Source of the DNA: Phreatobacter sp.
GTDB lineage: Bacteria; Pseudomonadota; Alphaproteobacteria; Rhizobiales; Phreatobacteraceae
Direction of reading: 5' to 3'
DNA length: 64,000 nt
NCBI RefSeq assembly: GCF_016793595.1
Contig: NZ_JAEULY010000020.1
Coordinates: forward strand, 1 to 64,000
Shown here: in pieces, positions 1-9,557 of the stretch
How positions within the stretch are numbered: position 1 is the stretch's first letter
Layout: every line of letters starts with the position of its first letter
Translations under genes and position numbers: made by a program
Notes under the pieces: generated by a model
Seen by the model: the letters and a program-made list of their open reading frames with translations, nothing else
What the model was told of the DNA's origin: nothing
Database searches by the model: none

Positions 1-222
1 CGCCTTGCCGAGCGCGGCGCCGAGGCCGTCATCCCCTCCACCGCCTCCCGCAAAGCACCCATTCCCTACGACACCCGCGCCTACAAGGAGCGCAACCGCG
101 TCGAACGCATGTGGTGCAGGCTCAAGGACTTCCGGCGCGTCACAACCCGCTACGACAAGCTCGCCCGGAACTACCTCTCGACCGTCCTCATCGCCGCAAC
201 AACCGCATACTGGCTCAATTGA
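1..222 (+). pseudogene. IS5-type transposase, C-terminal fragment
   Basis: The frame is open from the first base to the TGA at 220-222 and encodes the last 73 residues of a DDE transposase. The tail has the IS5-group pattern: a YDTRAYKERNRVERM block carrying the last catalytic Glu, then a basic RLKDFRRVTTRYDK stretch and a TTAYWLN end. The 5' part lies outside the window, so I cannot tell whether the element is intact. The bases just after the stop (GTCCGGACCCTAGGGGA) are likely the start of the terminal inverted repeat. It marks the left border of the metabolic region as an insertion site. Confidence 0.75.
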
Positions 223-657
223 GTCCGGACCCTAGGGGAGATTGGGGACAGGTCACATTTGCCAGCATCTCACCCTTGCCGAACAACTGCCGCCTGAGCC
301 TAGTCGTTACGGCTGAAACGGCAAAAGGCGTCTCGCGGCTTGGCTGACGACATTCCGGACCTCTGGCGGCGTGCCGCCGCGACCATGAAGGAACCATTGG
401 GCTGGCCTGCTTGGCCGGCCGTCATGCCATTGCCAGACAAGACAAAGTCCGGTGTTCGCGACGTGGACCTTAAGACCGTCGCAGGTCAAACGCCCCGGAT
501 CGTCATCCCTCTGAAAGAGCGGACCGGCCCCGGCTTGGAGGGTGTTCGGCTGCGGATTACGGCATGGCCGTTTCGACGCGAGCATGATGGGACAGCGACG
601 CTTGAGGTTGTCGGCGGCAGGAACTCCACCGATCGAGTTTTGCCGTAGCCATCGCGA
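223..657. other. No recognisable gene; IS flank
   Basis: This 435-base stretch follows the IS5-type end. A frame opening with TTG at 340 runs to 648 (102 codons) but has no family signature and no clear ribosome binding site. I see no promoter or hairpin I would defend. Confidence 0.4.
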
Positions 658-834
658 TCACGCTGCCTTGGCAACGATCGACATGGCCGTGATCCGGTAG
701 CGGCTCTCCTGGTCCTTGGGCCCCTTTTCCAGCTCGACCGTGACGATGCAGCGATCGAAGCGCTGGCTCGCCGACGAGAGGGCAACGAGTTGGGTGTCGG
801 CCAGCTTGATGGTGGAGGTAGCGTTGGTGGTCAT
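658..834 (-). CDS. Small protein resembling the N-terminus of DUF3489 proteins
   Basis: This 58-codon gene reads on the minus strand from ATG 834 to TGA 658. A strong ribosome binding site (AGGAAGGG) lies about 8 bases before the ATG. The protein starts MTTNATSTIKLADTQLVALS and continues SSASQRFDR. That combination (TDTQLV-LS-ASQR-DR) is the start of DUF3489 proteins, which are common in accessory regions of alphaproteobacteria. The usual C-terminal HTH-like 'EGTKLAQVIAML' half is absent here, but a matching broken half lies at 38886-39120. It is either a genuine short relative or a truncated copy with a new tail. Function unknown. Confidence 0.55.
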   Translation of the reverse strand: MTTNATSTIKLADTQLVALSSASQRFDRCIVTVELEKGPKDQESRYRITAMSIVAKAA

Positions 835-951
835 GGTGGTGGCCCTTCCTGATGAAGTCGCCGACCCATCGCCGGTACCACCACGACCCCGCGAGGCGAC
901 AGGCCTCGGCGGGGTGATCTTGATCAGGCATTCGTCGGTGGCAGCGATCGA

Positions 952-1128
952 TCAGTCGCGATCGGCCAGTTCCCTCGTTCGCCTGTTGAGCAGGGTCGCG
1001 GCGTTGAGGAGATGCTGCACCTCGTAGAGCTTCGGCTCGACATGGAGCACATGCTTGCTCTCTACCTTGATCCGTCCGCCATCGGCCAACCGATTTCTAA
1101 CTCGGCGTCGCGCAGCGACTGTTCCCAC
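952..1128 (-). CDS. Small basic hypothetical protein, possibly a remnant
   Basis: A minus-strand frame of 58 codons from a GTG at 1128 to TGA 952, closed upstream by a TGA near 1150. The C-terminal two thirds looks coding: a KVESKHVLHVEPKLYEVQHL stretch followed by a basic, leucine-rich helix. The N-terminus is arginine-rich and unconvincing. It lies upstream of the DUF3489-like small gene on the same strand with about 115 bases between. I do not recognise the family; it may be the tail of a gene broken by insertion. Confidence 0.3.
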   Translation of the reverse strand: MGTVAARRRVRNRLADGGRIKVESKHVLHVEPKLYEVQHLLNAATLLNRRTRELADRD

Positions 1129-1281
1129 CTGCCTGACGATCTCGGATCAATTCGACTGGCTTGATGGCGCAAGACGATCTAAGCGAGACGGAGTGGCGGC
1201 TGCGCCTGATGTTCTGGTCCTCTCGATGGGCCAGAACGAACTTCAAGCTGGATTACCTCAGAGAGGCAACATCAACCGGGC

Positions 1282-1917
1282 TCAGTCTGCCTCGGCTCGC
1301 ACCGCGCAGCCGTCCATGAACATGCGCACCACGGAATCAGCCAGTTCGTCGAGGGTATATTTGCCCTGCGGGTGAAACCACTCGAGAGTCCAGTTCATCG
1401 AGCCGATCAGCAGGAGACGCTGTAATCCCAGATCGATGTCCGGCAGAAGGGCGCGGTCCTTTCGCCCCCGCTCCAGAATGCCGATCCAGATGTTTTCGTA
1501 GTCGTCACGGGCCTTTTTACAGGCAAGCTGAACATCCGGCGGGGCCTGCTTGAAATTGCGAAGGTGCGTTGCCGTGTAGTCGCCGTAGACGTGAAACGCC
1601 TGGAGGTGAGCCCGTACCGCCGCATGCAGGCAGTTACGGAAGCTCGCATTCCCCTCGATCTGCGCAAGAGCCGTTACCACAGAATCTGTAACGCGCTCGA
1701 TGCCAAGATTTAGAATTTCTGTAATAATCTCGTCTTTGGACTTGAAGTGGTAATATACGCTCCCCGCGAGAATATCGCATTCCTTGGCGATCTCCCGCAT
1801 TGACGTCGATGCAATGCCGTTTTGCGCGAAGAGCCGGGCAGCCGCGTCCAGAATTCGTTGTCTCATGTCGCGAGGAGAATCTGCTTCCAATGTCCCGGCC
1901 CCGGTGCGGTTGTACAT
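1282..1917 (-). CDS. TetR/AcrR-family transcriptional regulator
   Basis: A 211-residue regulator. The N-terminal HTH is clear: a helix RQRILDAAARLFAQNG, then TSMREIAKECDI and the recognition end SVYYHFKSKDEI at about residues 18-62. The C-terminal all-helical ligand domain ends in a WFHPQGKYTLDEL segment typical of regulators of acyl-CoA and fatty-acid genes. I chose ATG 1917; the frame also allows a TTG at 1965 or ATG 1866, and none has a good ribosome binding site. It lies 120 bases downstream of the long branched-acid operon on the same strand, so it is the natural candidate regulator, perhaps acting at the palindrome at 17313-17330. Inferred ligand: a CoA thioester of that pathway. Confidence 0.85.
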   Translation of the reverse strand: MYNRTGAGTLEADSPRDMRQRILDAAARLFAQNGIASTSMREIAKECDILAGSVYYHFKSKDEIITEILNLGIERVTDSVVTALAQIEGNASFRNCLHAAVRAHLQAFHVYGDYTATHLRNFKQAPPDVQLACKKARDDYENIWIGILERGRKDRALLPDIDLGLQRLLLIGSMNWTLEWFHPQGKYTLDELADSVVRMFMDGCAVRAEAD

Positions 1918-2037
1918 TGCTGATCTTGCGTCCGCTTCATTGGTTCGACGTTGCCGCGATGTCAATCGGCGCTCAGATTGCGGTTCTGGTGCTGTTCCGA
2001 AGACACGCGGGCATCCGATGCTTCGAGGGCCGGCGAA

Positions 2038-3246
2038 CTACTTCGAGCGCATGTCGCGGACGAGCGCGCCGTCCTTGCCTGTCCCCTGCGGCACCACCAC
2101 CACGCGCCCACGCAAGCCGCATCGCTGCCTGAACAACTGCTCGACAGATTCGAAGAGTCCACTCTCGTGCGGGTCGATCATCGGTTCGACGACGATGCGA
2201 ACGTCGTCGCCATCCGCGTCCCGATGCACCTCGACCCAGAGCCGCTTCGCCTGCCGAACCTCCGCCGCAAGCACCGCGATGTCGCGCGGGTGGATGAACA
2301 TGCCCCTGACCTTCGTCAGTTCATCGGTGCGGCCGAGGATGCCGACAAGCCGCTTCTCCACGCGCCCGCAGGGGCACTCGCCGCCAGCGAAGGCCGAAAC
2401 GTCCCCGGTTCCCAGCCGCAGCATCGGATAGACCTTGCGGGGAATGGTCACGACGACCTCGCCCGCCTCGCCGTCGGGACGCGGCTGGCCGGTCGCCGGA
2501 TCGCAGATCTCGACCAGAATGTCGCTGCGGACATGAAGGCCGGAATGGACGTCGCACTCGTAACCGATAAGGCCGGCTTCCGCCGTGCCATAGGCCTGCC
2601 ACGAGGCGACGCCGCGCTCCGCCAGGAAAACGCGAACATCGTCCGTGAGGCGCTCGCCCGCCAGTAGGGCGGCGCGCAGCCGCATCGTCCCCTGCCAGTT
2701 CGCGCCTGTCTCCTCATGACGCCGGATGAGCCCGATGAGATGGCTGGGCGTGCCGACGAAAACCGTTGGGCGCAGGTCCTGGATGAGCGACAGGACCGCC
2801 TCGCTCCCCATGGTTCCCGTTGGGATCACCGTCGCGCCGACCGATTGCAGCCCCTCATCGAACATGAAGGCGCCCGGCGTCCCCTGATAGGCGAGCGCGA
2901 CAATGGCGATGTCGTCAGGGCCGATGCCGGCTGCTTTCACATAGGCGGCAAAGCCCCAGTAGTCCGGCCCAGCTCCGGCGAAATCGTAGGTTCCGCCGGG
3001 CGAACGGAAGATCCGCGAGACCTCCGCGAGCCCACCGAACGGCAAGACCGGGCCGAAGCCGTCCGCCACCTCCTGCACGGCGGCGAGTTTTCCCTTCGAC
3101 AAGGTCGGCACCGCTGCGAAATTCGACGGGGTCAGCCCGTCGTGGGCAAGTCCCGCGCGGCCCATTCGCTGCGTGATCTCCGAACCGTCCGGCAGGTCCG
3201 AAGCGAGGCGCGCAATGCGCTCGAACACTCCCTCTCCCCGCTTCAT
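2038..3246 (-). CDS. Phenylacetate-CoA ligase-like (PaaK-type) AMP-forming enzyme
   Basis: A 402-residue member of the PaaK/adenylate-forming family, shorter than classical ligases, as usual for this group. Visible landmarks are the glycine-rich RSPGGT motif near residue 85, where the P-loop lies, the YGTAEAGLIGYEC adenine-binding motif in the middle, and LRLGTGDVS with a CPCGR element and ILGRTDELTKVRGMFIHPRD near the C-terminus, all typical of PaaK. The expected reaction is ATP-dependent CoA ligation to a carboxylic (often aryl) acid. It is last in the operon after livF, with a 4-base gap. The acid is not known. A second, unrelated CoA ligase in the same operon suggests that two acids are activated or that this one scavenges an intermediate. 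Confidence 0.8.
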   Translation of the reverse strand: MKRGEGVFERIARLASDLPDGSEITQRMGRAGLAHDGLTPSNFAAVPTLSKGKLAAVQEVADGFGPVLPFGGLAEVSRIFRSPGGTYDFAGAGPDYWGFAAYVKAAGIGPDDIAIVALAYQGTPGAFMFDEGLQSVGATVIPTGTMGSEAVLSLIQDLRPTVFVGTPSHLIGLIRRHEETGANWQGTMRLRAALLAGERLTDDVRVFLAERGVASWQAYGTAEAGLIGYECDVHSGLHVRSDILVEICDPATGQPRPDGEAGEVVVTIPRKVYPMLRLGTGDVSAFAGGECPCGRVEKRLVGILGRTDELTKVRGMFIHPRDIAVLAAEVRQAKRLWVEVHRDADGDDVRIVVEPMIDPHESGLFESVEQLFRQRCGLRGRVVVVPQGTGKDGALVRDMRSK

Positions 3247-3250
3247 GATC

Positions 3251-4039
<789 letters not shown>

Positions 4040-4046
4040 GAATTCA

Positions 4047-5090
4047 TCACCGCGCGAAGGGGTAGAGGGACCAGTACATCTTGATCCGCTCCCACCGTGC
4101 CGCGAGCCCGGCGGGCTCGACGATCAGGGTCACGATGATCAAGGCACCGAACAGGCCTTCCCTGAGGAATGCGAGCATGTCGGTCAGCCGCGAGGCATCC
4201 GACACCAGCATCGTGGCGCCGGTCGTCAGCGCCTCGGGGAGCAGCGTTACGAAAATCGCCCCGAGCACCGAGCCGAGCACGCTTCCCAGCCCACCGACGA
4301 TGACCATGACGAGCAGGCTGATCGACAGCCCCAGCCCGAACTGCTCGGGCGTGACATAGCCGACGTAATGGCCCCACAGCGCTCCAGCGATACCGGCGAG
4401 GAACGAGCCGATGGCGAAGGCGAGGACCTTGGTCCGGAACAGGTTGATGCCCATGATCTCGGCCGCGAGGTCGTGATCACGCACCGCCATGAGCGCGCGC
4501 CCGGTTGCGGTCCGCGTCAGGTTCCGCACGAACAGCAGCGACAGGACCGCCGCTGCCAGAAGAATCCAGTAGAATGGCAGATCACCGTGGATCTCGTAGC
4601 CGAAGATCTGCGGCGCGCCCGCCGACATGCCCGACGTGCCGCCCGTGACGCTGGTCCAGCCCTTGAACACGAATTCCAGGATGAACTGCGCCGCTAGGGT
4701 AGCGATGGCGAGGTACAGCCCCTTGAGGCGGACCGACGGGATGCCGAAGAAGCTCCCGACCACGGCGGCGACCAGCCCCGCGGCCGGCACCGCGACGAGA
4801 AACGGCACGCCTACGACGCTGACCAGATAGGCCGACGCATAGGCGCCGACGCCAAGGAATGCGCCGTGGCCGATCGAAATCTGGCCGGTAAAGCCGGTGA
4901 TGACATTGAGGCCGAGCACCGCGATGATGTTGATGAAGATGAGGTTCGCCAGCCCCAGCTGATAGCTGTTCGCGAAGATCGGGAGGGCAAGCACGAGGGC
5001 GACCGCGGCTGCGATCCGTACCCGCCCCCATTTCGTCGGGAACAGGCGCAGCGCCTGCTCGTGCCGGACGATGAATTCACCGCTGCTCAC
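4047..5090 (-). CDS. livM: Branched-chain acid ABC transporter permease LivM-type
   Basis: A 347-residue integral membrane protein starting at GTG 5090, 3 bases after livH. It has about eight to ten hydrophobic segments. The LivM signatures are the ITGFTGQISIGHGAFLGVGA block near residue 65 and the SFFGIPSVRLKGLYLAIATL block near residue 115. A cytoplasmic loop with LMAVRDHDLAAEIMGIN contacts the ATPase. It forms the inner-membrane channel with LivH. Confidence 0.9.
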   Translation of the reverse strand: MSSGEFIVRHEQALRLFPTKWGRVRIAAAVALVLALPIFANSYQLGLANLIFINIIAVLGLNVITGFTGQISIGHGAFLGVGAYASAYLVSVVGVPFLVAVPAAGLVAAVVGSFFGIPSVRLKGLYLAIATLAAQFILEFVFKGWTSVTGGTSGMSAGAPQIFGYEIHGDLPFYWILLAAAVLSLLFVRNLTRTATGRALMAVRDHDLAAEIMGINLFRTKVLAFAIGSFLAGIAGALWGHYVGYVTPEQFGLGLSISLLVMVIVGGLGSVLGSVLGAIFVTLLPEALTTGATMLVSDASRLTDMLAFLREGLFGALIIVTLIVEPAGLAARWERIKMYWSLYPFAR

Positions 5091-5093
5091 AGC

Positions 5094-5987
5094 TCAGATC
5101 CTTTCGATAGCGCGCTGGCCGAACAGTCCGTAGGGGCGGACCATCAGCACCACGACAAGCAGGGCGAAGGCGGCGACATCGCGGAAGCCGTCGATGTCCA
5201 GGATGCTCTTGAACACGCCGTCCGCGACATTCTCGATCACGCCGATCAGGATGCCGCCGATAGCCGCGCCGACGACCGAGTCGAGACCGCCGAGGATCAC
5301 CGCCGGGAAGACCTTGAGCCCAAAATGCGAGACGCCGAGATTGACGCCGCTGATGGTCGCGAGAAGCACACCGCCGACGGCCGAAACCACGCAGGCGATG
5401 GCCCACGACACCGCGAATATCCGACCGACGTCGATGCCCATGGCCATGGCCGCCTGCTGGTCGGTTGCCGTCGCGCGCATCGCCAGGCCCAGACGCGTCC
5501 AGCGGAAAAAGGCGCCGAAGGCGACCATGGCCACCAGCGAGAACGCCATGCTGAACAGATACTGGTATGATACCGGAACCCCGCCGATCATGACGGCGCC
5601 GTCCGGGATGGGCGATGGTATGATCTGCGAGTTGACGCCGAAAACGGCCCCGACAATCGCCCTGAGCACGATCGAAAGACCGAGCGTGATCATGATGACC
5701 GAGACGATCGGATCACCGACGACCCGGCGTAGCACCACCCTTTCGATGATGTAGCCGAGAATGCCGCAAAAGATGCCCGTCATGAGGAAGGACACCCAGA
5801 ACGGCAATTGGTAGTTGACCGTCAGTGCAAAGCACACATAGGCCCCGACGAGCAGAAGCTCGCCCTGGGCGAAGTTGATGACGCGGGTCGTCTTGTAGAT
5901 GACGACGAATCCGAGGGCGACCATCGAGTAGACGGACCCGACGACGACGCCGTTGACGATGAGCGAGAGCAGCGAAGACCAGCTCAT
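5094..5987 (-). CDS. livH: Branched-chain acid ABC transporter permease LivH-type
   Basis: A 297-residue permease with the LivH features: an N-terminal NGVVVGSVYSMVALGFVVIY segment, the INFAQGELLLVGAY motif, the coupling loop LAMRATATDQQAAMAMGID and a C-terminal GGLDSVVGAAIGG glycine-rich helix. The start codon overlaps the stop of the preceding long-chain CoA ligase (ATGA), so translation is probably coupled. A CoA ligase gene sitting inside the transporter set is direct evidence that the imported acid is activated on arrival. Confidence 0.9.
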   Translation of the reverse strand: MSWSSLLSLIVNGVVVGSVYSMVALGFVVIYKTTRVINFAQGELLLVGAYVCFALTVNYQLPFWVSFLMTGIFCGILGYIIERVVLRRVVGDPIVSVIMITLGLSIVLRAIVGAVFGVNSQIIPSPIPDGAVMIGGVPVSYQYLFSMAFSLVAMVAFGAFFRWTRLGLAMRATATDQQAAMAMGIDVGRIFAVSWAIACVVSAVGGVLLATISGVNLGVSHFGLKVFPAVILGGLDSVVGAAIGGILIGVIENVADGVFKSILDIDGFRDVAAFALLVVVLMVRPYGLFGQRAIERI

Positions 5988-7885
5988 GCGAGCTCCTTGA
6001 TGGCAATTTCGACGTCGAGGCGCTGGGTTTTGCCCGACCGGAGGGCGACATCAATCGACAGGTTCGCCGCGATCGCGCCCTTGCGGTAGAGATCGTCGAC
6101 CACGTCGCCGTACTTCTTCTCGATGACCGACCGACGCACCTTGTTGGTGCGGGTCAGTTCGCCGTCGTCGGCGTCGAGCTCCTTTGGGAGCAGCACGAAC
6201 TTCTTCAGGTGGTATTCCGGTGGCAGGCCAGCATTGATCTGCCGGACGTGCGCCGCGATCATGTCACGCACCTGCGGATGCGCGGCGAGATCGCGATAGG
6301 TCGTGAAGGTGATGCGCTTGCTTTCGGCCCAGTTGCTGACGATCTTGCCGTCGATGTTGATCAGCGCGACCAGGAACGGCTTTCCGTCGCCGAAGACGAC
6401 AGCCTCCTGGATCGCCGGAACGAACTTCAGCTTATCCTCGAGAAACTGCGGCGAAAAACTAGTGCCGTTGTCGAGGTGGCAAAGGTTGCGCAGCCGATCG
6501 ATGACCACGAGATGCCCCGAAGCGCGGTCGATATACCCCGCATCTCCCGAATGCAGCCAGCCATCCACCAGCGTCTTCTCGGTTTCCGCCGGATTGTTCC
6601 AGTAGCCGGAGAAAACCGCGGGGCTCTGAGTCAGGATTTCGCCGTTCTCGGCGATCCTGATCTCCGTTTCCGGCAGAGGTCGGCCAACGCTGTCGAAGGC
6701 GATGTCCGCGCCCTGGTGCATGACCGAAATGCCACACAATTCGGTCTGGCCATAGACCTGCTTCAGCGGGATGCCGAGTGCGTGAAACAGCCGGATCGTA
6801 TCCGGCGCCAAGCTTCCGCCGCCAGTCATCGGAATGCGCATCCGCGCAAGGCCCAGGCCGTCCTTGAGATGGCTGAAAAGTAGCGTCTCGGCGAGCTGAC
6901 GCCCTGCCCTCACCCATAGCGGGATCGGTTTCTGGCTGGTCCTCTGCGCTTCGGCAGCCGCGACGTAGCGCGTGCCGAGTGGCAGAAGCAGCCTGTACAT
7001 CAGTCGCTTGAAGGGCGTCGTGTCCTCGATGCCCGAATAGATCTGGGAAGCGAGATTTTGCCAGTACCGCGGCGGGCCGACGATGAAATTCGGCGCGATC
7101 TCGTAGATGTCCTGCGCGACCGTTTCGAGATTCTCCGGGAAGTTGACGGTGAAATGTGCCGCAAGGTGACAGCCGACGACGGACATCTGCTCGCCCATCC
7201 AAGGCATAGGCAGGGCCGAGAGGTAGTTGTCGCCGACATGCTTGGCATCGACCCGGTTCATGCCTTCGGCCATCTTGCCCATCGCCGAATAGGTGATGCA
7301 GGCGAGCTTCGGTCCGCCGGTCGTGCCGGACGTCACGGCGAGGACCGCGATGGCGTCTTCCGACCCATCGGCGATCAACTGTTCGACAGCCGCGACGGAT
7401 GGAGGCGTGTCGCCAAGTGCGGCCCAGAACGTCTCCATCCTGACGACGCGCGGATCGCGATAGTCGTCGAGTCCCTTCGGCTCGAAATAGACGATCTTCC
7501 GGACGTTCGGAATCGCATCGCCGAGCGCGAGCAGCTTGTCGACCTGCTCCTGATCCTCCGCGAAGACGAAGGAGGCGTCGCACTGGCTGACGACGTGCAG
7601 GATCTCCTCGGAAGTCGATTCCAGATAGATGCCGACGGCGTAGGCGCCGATCGCCTGAGCGCCGAGTTCGGCATAGAGCCACTCGACGCGGTTGGCCGCG
7701 ATAATGGCAACGCGGTCGCCGCTCTTCGCCCCGCTGGCGAGCAGGGCGCGCGCCGTCGCGATCGCCCGGTCGGCATATTCGCGCCAGCCGATTTCCTGCC
7801 AGATGCCGTAGCGCTTCTGGCGCAGGGCCACCATCGAGGCAGGAAGCTGTCGCGCATTGGCAAGGAGTTGCTGAGGAAAGGTCAT
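5984..7885 (-). CDS. Long-chain-type acyl-CoA synthetase (AMP-binding)
   Basis: A 633-residue adenylate-forming ligase of the FAA1/FadD15 type. The ATP motif is SGTTGGPKL near residue 180. The adenine motif is QVYGQTELCG, followed later by the HSGDAGYID and VIDRLRNLC hinge motifs. It activates a fatty or branched carboxylate to its CoA thioester through an acyl-AMP. ATG 7885 overlaps the livG stop by one base (TGATG); a GTG at 7888 is an alternative. The gene lies between livG and livH, which ties activation to uptake. The size class favours medium to long chains over short ones, one reason to consider an acyclic-terpenoid or long branched acid as substrate. Confidence 0.85.
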   Translation of the reverse strand: MTFPQQLLANARQLPASMVALRQKRYGIWQEIGWREYADRAIATARALLASGAKSGDRVAIIAANRVEWLYAELGAQAIGAYAVGIYLESTSEEILHVVSQCDASFVFAEDQEQVDKLLALGDAIPNVRKIVYFEPKGLDDYRDPRVVRMETFWAALGDTPPSVAAVEQLIADGSEDAIAVLAVTSGTTGGPKLACITYSAMGKMAEGMNRVDAKHVGDNYLSALPMPWMGEQMSVVGCHLAAHFTVNFPENLETVAQDIYEIAPNFIVGPPRYWQNLASQIYSGIEDTTPFKRLMYRLLLPLGTRYVAAAEAQRTSQKPIPLWVRAGRQLAETLLFSHLKDGLGLARMRIPMTGGGSLAPDTIRLFHALGIPLKQVYGQTELCGISVMHQGADIAFDSVGRPLPETEIRIAENGEILTQSPAVFSGYWNNPAETEKTLVDGWLHSGDAGYIDRASGHLVVIDRLRNLCHLDNGTSFSPQFLEDKLKFVPAIQEAVVFGDGKPFLVALINIDGKIVSNWAESKRITFTTYRDLAAHPQVRDMIAAHVRQINAGLPPEYHLKKFVLLPKELDADDGELTRTNKVRRSVIEKKYGDVVDDLYRKGAIAANLSIDVALRSGKTQRLDVEIAIKELA

Positions 7886-8685
7886 CACGCGCGCCCCTCG
7901 GCAATGGAGTCGAACATTTGGGGGTCGCCGAGATAGGACCGCTGCACCTGCGGATCGGCCATGACCTTGTCGGGCGTGCCACGCGCGATGACTTTGCCGA
8001 AGCTGAGAACCGTAATGTCCTCAGACAGATCCATGACGACGCGCATGTCGTGCTCGATCATCACGATCGTCATTCCGGCCGTGCGATTGAGGTAGACGAT
8101 GTACTTCGCCATATCCTCCTTCTCGGTCAGGGTCATGCCGGCCATCGGCTCGTCGAGCAGCAGCAGTTGCGGCTGCATCGCCAGCGCCCGCGCCAGCTCG
8201 ATCTTCTTCTGCTGCCCGTAGGCCAGCGTGCCGGCGATCTGATGCCGAAGCGGCTGAAGTTCGAGCAGGTCGATGATCGTCTCGACTTCCTCGCGCGCCT
8301 CCACCTCGCGCCGCCGGCTTGGTCCCCAGAACACGCCGTCGAGCAGCACATTGGGACTAAAACGCCGGTGTCGGCCGATCAGGATGTTGTCGATGACGCT
8401 GAGGTGGCTGAACAGCGCGAGGTTCTGGAACGTCCTCGAAATGCCAAACGCGGCGCGCGCCGACGGCGACAGGCGCGTCAGGTCATTGCCCGCGAAGCGG
8501 ATGCGCCCCCGCTTGGAGCGATAGCGGCCGCTGATGCAGTTCAGCAGGCTGGTCTTGCCAGCGCCGTTGGGGCCGATGATCGAAACGAGCGCGCCCGGAG
8601 GCACCGAAAGCGATACATCGGTGAGCGCATCGATGCCGCCGAACGAGAGTGCGAGGCTGTCGACTTCAAGGAGAGGAGCTGTCAC
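7885..8685 (-). CDS. livG: Branched-chain acid ABC transporter ATPase LivG-type
   Basis: A 266-residue LivG-class ATPase. It shows Walker A GPNGAGKTS, the LivG-specific GISRTFQNLALFSHLSVIDNI stretch, a short signature YGQQKKIELARAL, and Walker B LLLDEPMAGMT with the MIEHDMRVVMDLS H-loop. The frame stays open further upstream, but homology begins at TAPLLEVDSLALSFGG, so I start at GTG 8685. That codon overlaps the stop of the preceding SDR gene (GTGA). It partners LivF at 3251-4039. Confidence 0.9.
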   Translation of the reverse strand: MTAPLLEVDSLALSFGGIDALTDVSLSVPPGALVSIIGPNGAGKTSLLNCISGRYRSKRGRIRFAGNDLTRLSPSARAAFGISRTFQNLALFSHLSVIDNILIGRHRRFSPNVLLDGVFWGPSRRREVEAREEVETIIDLLELQPLRHQIAGTLAYGQQKKIELARALAMQPQLLLLDEPMAGMTLTEKEDMAKYIVYLNRTAGMTIVMIEHDMRVVMDLSEDITVLSFGKVIARGTPDKVMADPQVQRSYLGDPQMFDSIAEGRA

Positions 8686-9551
8686 GTCGCGGCTCCCTCT
8701 TTCCGGAAGTAGGCGGGTTCGCCGTAGGGCCAGACGTCGCCCCACATCTGCTGGCCGCCATCGACGGTAATGACCTCGCCGGTGACGAACGCCCCGGTGG
8801 GGCCAGCGAGATATGCCGCTGCCCCGGCAATGTCCCACGGCGAACCGCAACGCCGCATCGGGTTAGACTCCGCGAAACGCGCGGATGCCTCCGGCGGGTA
8901 GACCCCGAACCCGGTGGTTTCGACCATGCCCGGCGCGACACAATTGACCCGGATGCCGTGCGGAGCCCATTCGACCGCAACGGACTTCGACAGGTAGATC
9001 ACCCCGGCCCGCGCGGCGCAGGTATGCGCGACCTGCGGCATGCCGCGCCAGATGTCGGCGACGATGTTGACGATGGTTCCGCCACGTCCGTCCTTGACCC
9101 ATCGGCGCGCGGCCGTCTGCATCATGTACCAGGTGCCGTTGAGGTTGGTGTCGACGACCGCGTTCCAGCCCTTGATCGGGATTTCCAGCGCATCTTTCGG
9201 GAACTGGCCGCCGGCATTGTTGACGAGGATGTCGAGACCGCCCCATCCAGCCGCCACGTCGATCAGATGCTCGACGGCGTCGGGATCGCGAATGGACATC
9301 GGTACCGCCGCAACCTTCGCACCGAGGCCTTCGAGAAAGGTGCGCGCGATATCCAGCTTGTCGGCCTTGCGGCCGCAGATCACCAGCGACGCACCAGTCC
9401 GGGCGAAGAGCGTGGCGATCGCCAGCCCGATGCCGCTTCCCGCCCCGGAGACCAGCACCACCTTTCCCGCGAACAGGTTGGCGGCGTAGGCGAGCGGAGC
9501 AACCGCGAGGTCATCCATCGACGGACCGAATTGAGTTGGGTTCTCGGTCAT
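8682..9551 (-). CDS. SDR oxidoreductase, 2,4-dienoyl-/trans-2-enoyl-CoA reductase-like
   Basis: A 289-residue short-chain dehydrogenase. The cofactor motif VSGAGSGIG and the NNAG motif are clear. The usual YxxxK catalytic pair is replaced by the arrangement HTCAARAGVIYLSKS-AVEW, which matches the PECR/DECR branch of the SDR family. There the reaction is NADPH-dependent reduction of a double bond in an enoyl- or dienoyl-CoA, not oxidation of an alcohol. A reductase of this kind would be needed to remove misplaced double bonds during breakdown of unsaturated branched acids. It sits between the acyl-CoA dehydrogenase and livG. Confidence 0.8.
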   Translation of the reverse strand: MTENPTQFGPSMDDLAVAPLAYAANLFAGKVVLVSGAGSGIGLAIATLFARTGASLVICGRKADKLDIARTFLEGLGAKVAAVPMSIRDPDAVEHLIDVAAGWGGLDILVNNAGGQFPKDALEIPIKGWNAVVDTNLNGTWYMMQTAARRWVKDGRGGTIVNIVADIWRGMPQVAHTCAARAGVIYLSKSVAVEWAPHGIRVNCVAPGMVETTGFGVYPPEASARFAESNPMRRCGSPWDIAGAAAYLAGPTGAFVTGEVITVDGGQQMWGDVWPYGEPAYFRKEGAAT

Positions 9552-9557
9552 CGAATG

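Noticed and set aside
340..648. A 102-codon frame after the IS5-type end
   Set aside because: It begins with TTG, has no ribosome binding site and no family pattern; kept only as unassigned space.
2038..3246. Reading the PaaK-like gene as a true phenylacetate-CoA ligase
   Set aside because: No other phenylacetate (paa) genes are in the operon, so I leave the substrate open.
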